A DNA stretch of 64,000 nucleotides. Origin: Fistularia commersonii. Taxonomy: Eukaryota > Chordata > Actinopteri > Syngnathiformes > Fistulariidae. Location of the stretch: NCBI GenBank assembly GCA_037954325.1, contig JBBMNZ010000028.1:6455001-6519000 (forward strand), read 5' to 3'. A program made the translations under genes and the position numbers. Below are positions 55,205 through 64,000 of the stretch, piece by piece (position 1 is the stretch's first letter; every line of letters begins with the position of its first letter). The notes under the pieces were generated by a model. It was given only the letters and a program-made list of their open reading frames with translations, was not told the DNA's origin and searched no databases.

Positions 55205-55432
55205 GTAAATAGTGGGCATGGGGTCGCTAGTCAATTGCAAGGCCACATTTAGAGTCATACAACAGTTCACTGTCTCATTCTCACATCTGAGCAGTTTTAC
55301 CAATTATTCCCAATTACCCTTCTGCATGTTTTTGAACTGTGAGAGGAAAGCAGAGAACCAACTGTGAGGAAACCCAGGCAGACACAGGGAAAACATGCAA
55401 AGTGAACACAGAAAGCCCCTCTGTGGGAAGTT
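55205..55432 (-). repeat. SINE-like fish repeat, inverted partial copy
   Basis: On the plus strand the words gtcgctagtcaattgcaagg, catttagagtca, ctgcatgtttttgaactgtg, gaggaaacccaggcagacac, agggaaaacatgcaaag and acacagaaagcccc are the reverse complement of the repeat's middle and 3' parts in the correct order. The tRNA-like head is lost. The 166-codon minus-strand frame at 55314-55814 includes this repeat and is considered fortuitous. Confidence 0.78.
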
Positions 55433-57059
55433 GTTTGTCTATTGCACTGCATGCCAAACCCGTCTCCTCCACTGCACTTTTTGCTGCTTTAACACTTGAA
55501 ATTCGCCACTGCTGGATCAATAAAGTAGTACCATATCTAATCTTAATAGAATACACCACTTTAATGGATGGGCAACACGGTATACTGTAGTTGACTGGGG
55601 GTTGGAAATTAATAATGTATGTGTTAGAGTAGAGATAATTTGAATTTCTCATACTCATATGCTGGGACATGGAATGAGATATGTTACAATTAGCCCCTAC
55701 AACATCTGTCATCTGCCCTTTCTTCATTCCCTGAAGAATTACAAACAACTGAACTTTTTTTCTCATCACCAGCAGGCAGATTGGCTGAACAACCCTCCGA
55801 GGATGGTGACCCACCTGTGCAATGACAAGTTAATTGAGAAACAGGAAAACAAAGGTCCAATTAAAGCTTCAATTTCATTTGGTTTCTGTACAGGTTCCCG
55901 AAGTAATAAATAGTACATGAAGTGATGTTGTTTCACTGAAAAAAAGATAATTGACAATGAACAAATATAATGTCGCATAAATATCCAGCAGGGTTTATGT
56001 AGGCAGAATGAAATTACAAACTGCAATATCCAATCCTAATGCAACATCAGGGAAAACCCTAGAACCACAATCCCAAATTTATGATTTTTTCTTATTTGAT
56101 AGAAAATCGATGATTTTCACAATATCCATTTTCTTATCCTGTGGTTGAATACATAATACATGAAGTTACTGGCTTTGAGGCCCCTTGAGTGTCCCCATAG
56201 TACAACAAAATAAAACCTGTTTCAAGTAAATACAGATAAAGCCAAGCACCGAAATAGTAGAGGTGTGTGTGCATGCGTTTGTGTGTATCACTAGATACAG
56301 TATGTGCATAAGCCTCTCAGAGGCTAAGCTTGCTTATCATTCTGGGCATTTCCTCAATACAACACCAAATCAATATCCAGCTCACATAAAGCCAACTCAA
56401 CCCACAAAATCTTGCCCAAAACTTGGTTGTCGGAATGATGACCAACTAAGCTTCCAGTGGCTCTCATGTTGCCTATTCATGCTGTTTTGACATTAATTTT
56501 GAGGAAATTTCAATAACTCATGCTCCAGGCTCTAGTAACATCACACTGTGACTGCTGCAAATCTTAGCTTTAAACTATCTAAAAAAACAATACATCACCA
56601 AGCGGCTTGCACAAAATTCAGAGTCTTGATTGAAGAAGATGAAAGAAGACGAAATGATGCTTGTCGATGCTTGTTTATCAAGACAGCAAGCTCAAACTGC
56701 TCCCGTATCCCTGAATTCCCTCATGACCAGTGAAAGGCACTGAGCATTTACACCGCTTTTACATCCTAAATCAAGCGACAGGCTCATTTTCCCTCCAAAT
56801 CCCTACAATCTGCTGGGTTCCTTTCAGATATTAAGACCTTTTACAAATGCCTCAGAACTTTATGGAGTTTAAAAACAATACCTAGAAATTAGCTTCTAGG
56901 ACCTGAGGCCACAGCCCATCTATGGTGTTTCAGAAAATGGAACGCCGAATGAAATTGAAAAAAATATATATCAATCCCTCGAAATGAAGTCCCCCCAGAA
57001 GTGAAGCGGTAGCTGAATAGGTTTAGCTTCACTTAAAAAGGCCACAAAGGATGAAGTTT
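55433..57059. other. Unique AT-rich non-coding sequence
   Basis: No recognisable gene or repeat was seen. Confidence 0.4.
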
Positions 57060-57440
57060 CAGCATCCACTTAGGAACATCAGCCTCTCTGTGATAACGAT
57101 GCGCTTCTAAAAGATCATCATCGGGTCCGTCGTCACCTCCTCCATCTCTATTTGGCACTCTGCGGCCAGTGCCAAGAACAAGGACAGACGGCAGCACTTT
57201 GTTTGCTCCACTGAGCAGATGACTGGCTGTTGCCTGACATTCTTCCAAAACCCTGGGGCGTGCAGGTGAGATTGTGGTCTATCCCTCCCACATAGGACAA
57301 AAAGGTTTTGAGACATTCCCTCCTACATGCTATCCACCATTACCAAAACCTCAAGTCATAAAATCAGTTGCATCCCATCGTCAACAAAGCCCAGGACACC
57401 CAGAATCCACGACCAGTTCTTACTACGGACCCTCCAAGTC
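57060..57440 (+). mobile_element. Decayed C-terminal scrap of a CR1/L2/Rex1-group LINE
   Basis: Across frames the plus strand gives IIGSVVTSSISIWHSAASAKNKDRRQ-like wording (57115-57195), then RAGEIVVYPSHIGQKGFETFP (about 57258-57325) and a remnant of the closing basic block. The same order (…ILTSSITIWYTTATARDKDR…, …FDHSPLAG…) is seen in the LINE at 35626-36747, so the two belong to related families. Indels and frameshifts are frequent and no long frame survives, which implies an older insertion. Confidence 0.65.
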
Positions 57441-60400
57441 ACATTATCATTCACTGTACATTTTCACGTCATTGTTCTGACATTCTTTGGCATTTGTACA
57501 GTACGCGAGCCGTCACCTGATAAAACTTTATCCTTTTTCTTTCGGATCATAAATTTGATATCATTTTCTAAAAAAATAGCTTTTGTTTCTTTCTAAATGC
57601 CAGGCTGTCCTCTGTCCTTGGATGTGTCAAAGCATTACCGGGAAATGGTGAGAGAGGAAAAAAGAAGAGAAAGTGGGTAACGCGTACATTGTTCTCATAG
57701 TTGAGAAAGTCTAAAGTACTGTACACGTCTACTTAATGTGACCACAGCTCTGCTCAAAACAGAGCATCTCCTTCAACTCATACCAAAGTAAGTAATTTTT
57801 TTGGCCTTGCAAAAACAGACATGATATGAAAAGGATTTATAGGAACAGATGGGGTTTAATCAACTGTAGAGACGAACAAATCCATTTCAATTTACTAACT
57901 GATTTAAAGGAAACCCATGCAATTTGGATGAAATCATTATGCACTCTCAAGCTGTTTACAGAAAAATGATGATAGGTCTTCAAAGGCTAGCTGATCACGA
58001 AGGTATTATTATTCATAAGCTCTAAAGGCTTTTGAGTTGTAGTTTGTGTTTATGTATATCAAAATCCAAAGTGTTTACAAGTGTTGCTATTATTGGTACT
58101 GTTTAATCCATTTAAAAACTCTTTAGTAACCATGGAGAATGTCAACCTACTTGACCGGTGCTGAAAAGTGTACCTGTGCACAAATTAAGAGGGGAAGGTA
58201 ATTTCAGCCATACACCTTTTTGTCCATCTTTTTTTCTCTGAATTTTTTTTCTCCACTCCATAAAATCTTTGGCTTTAACCTTGAACCTAGTAGGTTTGAT
58301 TGTCTGATAAATTCATCTCTTTACAATAGGAATGTCAGCTTGAGGTTATGCTGTTTTAGCTTTCGTTCTCCATCCGCAGTCGTTTTCTATTCTTGTAGTA
58401 AATGTCAGGCTCGCTTGATGATATGGAAATGCAAAAATGGTGCAACCGAGAGCCATATGTGCATTGTTTTGTTCTCAAATGTCTGTATTTTTTCCCTTTG
58501 TCACTTTAACCCCCCTCCCACAGCCATCCCTCACCCTGTTTGCAATAAAGTCTGACATTTTTCTGCAGGACTGTCACGACCCTCAAAAAACGAAAAGATC
58601 AAGAGCCGATTGCCTGATTATTCACTGACATGTCCTTTTGAATGATAGGGCTATGGATTGAAAGAAATTACATGGGAGTTTTGGGCAGACTTTAATACAC
58701 TGTTTAGCGAGATGCGATGGATTACTCGGCCTGCAATATCATGTTTGAACAGGCATGATTATTTTAATGGTTTGCACACTTTATTTTGAACATTCACATG
58801 CTGAAAGACAATCAACAATGGGTAAACTTGCCATAGTCCCAATGTCATATAGTTTGCCCAAGTGCTACCGTCAGAAGCGCACTTCTAATGGGCGCCTTGT
58901 AAGAGAGTGAAGCAGCTGTCATACCATTTTGATATCTCAGAATCATCCATCAGTGACGATGGTATAAAATTACACTCACAATAGTCATAATAACTTAAAT
59001 TAGTGAATGGGTCCTTGTCTCCATCTGCTAACATGACTCGTGGAAGGATCAATGGTAAACAAGTTATTCAGTTTTGCAATTCTTGCCAGCCAAGGGAATG
59101 AAAGGAACAATTGTTAGAAATATTACCTCTTATTTAATTTCCTGTCAGTTCCATATTTCCATTGTGGTAATATTAGAGATGCAGTTTGTTTTTATAATGA
59201 GGCAGGGCTGCATTTAAATTGGAAAGATGCCTTTGTTTACAGAATTCCCAGGTTTTCTTGCTTTTTCTTGACCTCTTTTTTTATTTGCATTTAAATAGAA
59301 TAGCAATTATAGCACTTGTAATTTTCTTGGGCTAATTATCTGCTTTTGAATTATTGTTCAAGAGATTTCGCGGTTGCATTCTATGCAGGCCTTGGTCAGC
59401 CCTGATGCAAATAGGGTCTGAGAACATGAAAAGAAGGAATTGTAGCTATTAGAGAGTAATAAAGTGAGTGCAGCACTATTCATAGGTTTAATACTCTGAA
59501 AGAAGAAATGTTCCTCCCAAATTGCATGTTTATGCACATATATCTCCATCTCATGCTTGATTAAGATGACATTAGGTGTAGGCAAATTATACATGTCTTT
59601 CAAGGGAAATTCTAACATTACTGGCAGAAAATAGTGAACACGAGTACAAGCTTTTCCAAGTTTTTGTATGAGGATCATCAACATGTCATATTAGATAGCA
59701 TGAATAATATTGCTCAATGAAAACACAATTGAAATACTAAAAATACAATTAAGCAGTTCGATTAGCTTTCCCTGCAGCCACCGAGTATTCAAAGTGCCAC
59801 TGATTGCAGAAGCAAATGCTATATCCATCATCCAATCTGAGTATAAATTGTGCGGTTCTCTGGCATTTTTGTCCCTTGATTTACTTATATCTACATCTGA
59901 ACCTGCTGCTGGCTGAAAAGAAATGAATAAACCTGTGAATGAATAATCATTCACCCTGAGTTGGTATGCTCAGCTCCAGTCCAATGAACATAATCCTGCA
60001 GACATTTTTGAATAATTCCAGTCTGAGTAGCAAAGGGCCCAGTAATCAACAAAATAATGAAAAGTAAAATTGGTCATCTGTTCGCATCTTTTACTATCAG
60101 CTTGATCAACAGGCAAGGCTGCTCCCATTCATAGAAAACAATAATCTTTAGAGGTCATTCTCTATTCTGTTCAGTTAATTTCACCAGGAGGCATGAATGT
60201 TTCAGTTTTCATTGCATTACTCATCACTCTTGAGACAGGGAGGCCAAGTATCAGCTTTATAAATTTATTCATGTGAACTATGTCTTGCTTTGCTTCTATA
60301 AATGTAAATCCAATCTTGACGAGGCTTCAAATGATTATTTAGTGGAATAAAAAAAAATTAAGAAAATCAATTTCACCACAATCTGATTTTAAGGCAAATG

Positions 60401-60711
60401 AGACGGTAACATACGACTGTGTTTCATTGCAGTTTATATAAATTAACAACAGTAATCTATGAGTAATAACATGTATTGTTGCTTTGATCCATAAGATTTT
60501 CCAGTCAATCTATAATGACTACGTACTGGACTGGAAAATTGATAATTCCATAGGTAACATACTTTTCTATAACATTGAACTATTCAAATATGGTTCAAAA
60601 AAACTGGAGATTTTAATAAAATAAGGAATCTTTTCTTTTGGAAATTATACATGGAGTAAAGACTGCCCTTGAACTGCTGCTAATCAGTAATATTATTTAT
60701 AAATGCAGCCT
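57441..60711. other. Unique non-coding sequence, possibly partly conserved
   Basis: No gene or repeat was recognised. The part from 59345 to 59955 is free of low complexity and dense in TAAT/ATTA and gcaaat-type words, and is the best-looking candidate for a conserved non-coding element in the window. An inverted repeat (11-base arms attttccagtc, loop of 22) lies at 60496-60539, about 170 bases before the RTE copy. Confidence 0.38.
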
Positions 60712-62219
60712 CGGGGCAGCACGGGCCAGTGTTTCCCTGAGCCAGTCCCAAGCCAGGATAAATGCAAAGGGTTGCGTCAGGAAGGGCTTTTGCCAAAACC
60801 AAACACGCGAATCAAACCTAATAATCTCAAACCGCATCCGTCGAGGCCCTGGTTAACAGGGTACCAACGGAAACTGGGTTACTGTAGGTCAAAGAATGAG
60901 TCTGGGACTGAAAGTGGGGACTTTGAATATTGAGACTATGACAGGAATACTTAGAGTTGGTCAACATGATGCAGAGAAGGAAGGTGGATATACTGTGTGT
61001 CCAGGAAACCAGGCGGAAAGGTAGTAAGACTAGAAGCTTGGGAGCAGAGTTTAAGTTGTACTATCATGGCGCTGACAGGAAGAGAAATGAAGTAGGTTTT
61101 ATCTTGAAGGGGGAGTTTTTTAGGAATGTTCTGGAGGTGAAAAGAATGTCAGATAGACTTATGATTCTAAAACTGGAAATTGAAGGCGTGATGCTCAATG
61201 TTGTTAGTGGCTATGCCCTGCAGGTGGGATATGAGTTTGAGGAGGAGAAGCTCTGGAATGAGTTCGATGAAGTGATGCAGAAATGAGAGTGGTAATGGGT
61301 GCAGACTTCAATGGGCATGTTGGTGCATGGAAATGGCTGTAGTAAACACTAATTTTTCCAGAAAAGACAGGAACATAGGGTAACTTATAAGAGGGGAGGT
61401 AGGAGCATGTAGGTAGACTACATCTTGTATAGACAAGGTAACCTGAAAGAGATCAGTGACAGCAAAGTAGTTGTAGGTGAAAGTGTAGCCAGACAGGTGG
61501 TGGTGGTTTGTGGGATGACAAGAAAGAGGTGGAAGCTGAAAAGGGAGCAATGTTTTATGTTCTTCAGGGAGGAGTTGAGAAAGGCTCTGGTGAGCGAGAG
61601 CTTCCAGATGATTGGACAACTACAGCTAATGTTATCAGGGGAACAGGTAGGAGAGTACTTGGTTTATCATCTGGAAGGAAAGTAGATAAGGAGACTTGGT
61701 GGTGGAATGAGGAAGTGCGGGGGTATATGCAGAGAAAGTGGTTTAACAAAGAAAAAGTGGAGCACTGAGGGGACTGAAGAGAATATACATGAATGTTCCA
61801 GAATGAAAGGAAAGGTGTACAAGACAGTTGTGAGACCAGCGATGCTGTATGGCCCGGAAACTGTTACAATGAGACGAAAATAAACGAGGCAGAGCTAGAG
61901 GTCGCAGAGATGAAGATGCTATGGTTCTATTTGGGAGTGACCAGGATAGATAGTGTAAGGAATGATTCTATCAGAGGAACAGCACATTAGACGTTTTGGA
62001 GAGAAGGTCAGAGAAGCCAGACTGAGATGGTTCGCTCATGTACAGAGGAGGGATAGGGACTACATTGGTAGACGAATCCTGGAATTGGAGCTGCCAGGCA
62101 GGAGGTCTAGAGGAAGACCATAGAGAAGATTTATGGACTTAGTGAGAGAGGATATGAAGGTAGTTGGTGTGATACAGAGAATAGGGTTAGATGGAGAAAG
62201 TTGATTCGCTGTGGCGAAT
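60712..62219 (+). mobile_element. RTE-clade LINE with both ends but a large internal deletion
   Basis: The 5' region is recognisable (ggataaatgcaaagggttgcgtcaggaa, 60757-60785, then tcgaggccctggttaacagg). An endonuclease domain follows: LKVGTLNIETMTG, RRKVDILCVQETR with the catalytic glutamate in QET, LEIEGVMLNVVSGYA, MGADFNGHVG and VDYILYRQGNLKEISDSKVVVGE. Next comes ETWWWNEEV (about 61690-61720). Near 61790 the sequence jumps directly to MKGKVYKTVVRPAMLYG and the C-terminal blocks EVAEMKMLWFYLGV and DSIRGTAH, and ends at gattcgctgtggcgaa. The whole reverse transcriptase core is therefore missing, and the copy is about 1.5 kb where a full RTE would be roughly twice that. Several frameshifts are present. 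It is the same family as 48868-49823 and 3300-3438. Confidence 0.9.
60957..61286 (+). pseudogene. RTE ORF2 endonuclease (APE-type) fragment
   Basis: The 109-codon frame encodes the N-terminal half of the apurinic-type endonuclease domain that nicks target DNA in RTE retrotransposition. ILCVQET contains the catalytic Glu, and the frame continues through KRNEVGFILKGEF and LEIEGVMLNVVSGYALQVGYE. The upstream TLNIETMTG block is one frame away (frameshift near 60950). The downstream GADFNGHVG and VDYIL blocks are in other frames, separated by stops and a small deletion. The ATG is internal to the ancestral ORF. It is not functional. Confidence 0.87.
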
Positions 62220-64000
62220 ATTCTGTCATCAGAATATGAACAATTATGTAAATTGTATTGTTGCCCAAGAGCCAGTCAGTTGACAAATTAAAACAGGCTT
62301 TATTTTCTCAAGGCCTGATCATTGCTGTATTTGAGTCTTTTTTATTCACATACCTTCCCTAGTCCCCCTGCACAAGGTGAACTCTGTTTGTAGTCACACT
62401 CATATCTCTTTAATAAGCTGCAGGGTATAAAAATGGTGGAAAGCTTTGGGACAGTTAACCTGTGGAGTAAAATGAAATTGTTATCATAAATCAGCTCTCA
62501 TAACAGAGCAGTTTAAAACTCCTGCTTGCAAGCAGCTTGGCTTTTCCAAACATACCTGTAAATTTATGAAAGTTACAATGAAATGTCAACATTTTCTCAG
62601 AGAAGGGTACATGTAATCCGAAACGTTTCCTTATTTTCCATATATTCAACAAATTACCCTGAAGTTGACTCAAAAATGCATCAGTTCTGAGAATCTGAGG
62701 TTTTAACATATTTCAGACAAATTACACTGAAGTCTACAAACAAGGAGAGCAGTTGCTGTGCAGCAGGCTGCCGGTCTCAAGCAAATTAACCCAGGTGAGT
62801 TTGGAACACTTGCACTGCCTTTGAGCCACAACACTCATCTCAATCCCTGCAGGGGAGCACTGTTGAGTAATCTGGCACTGTTTTTTTTCCATAAAATCAA
62901 CAATTTTCTCACCCCAGCAGGCTCACAAATGATGGCCATCAGCAGCCCCCTGAACTGAATTAACATTTAAAACAGTCTGGTCCACACTGCTGCGTGTCCA
63001 GGACCAGGCAACAACATAGTAGTGCAGCTGTGCAGCCAGTTGAATGAACAAGAGACTATCCACATAAACCATAGGCTGAGAACGCCACACAATCGGGATG
63101 GTGTGCATTGTGAGCAGTCAGAAATCTGACCACCTAAATTGAGAACCACCAAAAACATTGCACTGCACATTTGAGAGCCAATACTAATTCTTTCAAGTTT
63201 TCATGATATGCCAAAAAATATATTGCTGCCATACAAATCCAAATTAGGTGGGATACAGGATAGATACTGACATGGACAAAGCACAAGTTTTCATTGTTTT
63301 TTTTTTGTTTTTGTTTTTACTTTGGCACTTTGCCAAAGTACTACTACAAATAATAGTACTTTTGTCTATTTGTGACAGTCATAATATATACTTAGCTCTG
63401 GGTTGTATTGTTATAGTGTAATAATGGAAAACTATGGATATTGTTTTCATAAGCAATTTCTATACAGAATTATGTCACCGGCTGTGTGCAAGGGAGGAAT
63501 GGGGCTGGGTGAGGTGATTCGTCAAGTCTTATCAAACGGCTAACCTTACTGGTATACTTAAACCAGTGGAAACTTATGATGAATGAACATTGTGTATTAT
63601 CACTTCAGTTTGAGTTCCAGAATGCTAACTTCACAAACTGCTGGATTTATGACATTGGTCTCGTCATTTATTTCATTTTTTTTAACCCTGGGAACATAAA
63701 GAAAAAATGTGGTCCATGACAGGATCTTTTTTTTTGTGGTGTACTGAATTTTGAACTGAAGTTTCCTGTATTACAGTCTGGACATCTGTTTGGATAGGAA
63801 GTATGGCAAAGTAGTGGATGTGTTTAAAGAGACGCTGTTTAAAAAAAGGCTAAGCAATCTGTTATTAATTAAATCTATTTGATAACTCTACAGCATATCC
63901 AAACAGTAATTTTCTTAAGGGGCTAATAATACTCAAATTAAATATAATCTGCAATTTTTGTTTCGATCCAAAACGTCATGAAGCAATTCTAACTCTTCAA
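62220..64000. other. Unique AT-rich non-coding sequence
   Basis: A T-rich run lies at 63290-63318 and a perfect short hairpin (10-base arms tactttggca, loop ctt) at 63318-63340. No gene or repeat family was recognised. Confidence 0.4.

Noticed and set aside
55314..55814. Longest open frame in the window (166 codons, minus)
   Set aside because: It includes an inverted SINE-like copy, has no recognisable domain, and a frame of this length is plausible by chance in 64 kb read in six frames.
63318..63340. Hairpin tactttggca-ctt-tgccaaagta as a terminator or small RNA
   Set aside because: Ten-base arms are too short to be compelling, and there is no adjacent gene or other signal.

Overview
This window looks like a non-coding stretch of a ray-finned (teleost, probably percomorph) fish chromosome: a gene desert or the inside of a very long intron. 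It is AT-rich, long (CA)n/(TG)n microsatellites are frequent, and the recognisable material is all transposable-element debris of fish-typical families. I see no convincing host protein-coding exon, no rRNA or functional tRNA gene, and no operon-like or CRISPR structure. The many short open frames are what an AT-rich sequence of this length gives by chance, apart from those lying inside transposable elements.

Layout. 1-6.5 kb: unique sequence with a short 3' scrap of an RTE-clade LINE (3300-3438) and a (CA)n tract. 6.58-7.75 kb: a structurally complete but internally deleted hAT DNA transposon, with 14-bp terminal inverted repeats, an 8-bp target duplication matching at 7 of 8 bases, and a surviving hAT C-terminal dimerisation domain on the minus strand. 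8.4-8.5 kb: compound AT/CA microsatellite. 12.0-12.36 kb: four consecutive odd-length perfect palindromes, abutting and slightly overlapping a minus-strand frame that resembles the end of a THAP zinc-finger domain. 12.4-35 kb: mostly unique sequence with microsatellites, an A-tailed purine-rich segment, and two degraded copies of a tRNA-like, SINE-like repeat. 35.6-36.75 kb: 3' part of an L2/Rex1-type LINE. 37.7-42.1 kb: SINE-like copy, LINE scraps and an LTR-like segment. 48.4-50.0 kb: SINE-like copy, 5'-truncated RTE LINE and a 113-bp Tc1/mariner-type MITE in a row. 54-57.5 kb: two SINE-like copies and a further LINE scrap. 60.7-62.2 kb: an RTE LINE keeping both ends but lacking its reverse transcriptase centre.

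No set of genes here works together. The elements are defective: the RTE copies carry nonsense codons or a large internal deletion, the L2/Rex1 copy has an altered catalytic motif, and the hAT and MITE could only move with enzymes supplied elsewhere. The most unusual feature is the palindrome cluster at 12001-12124, echoed by a similar odd palindrome at 30087-30115. Template-switch mutation is my preferred reading, with a structured transcript or a fold-back element end as alternatives. Several repeat-free stretches (for example 11440-11800 and 59345-59955) could be conserved regulatory sequence, but that cannot be decided without cross-species alignment.
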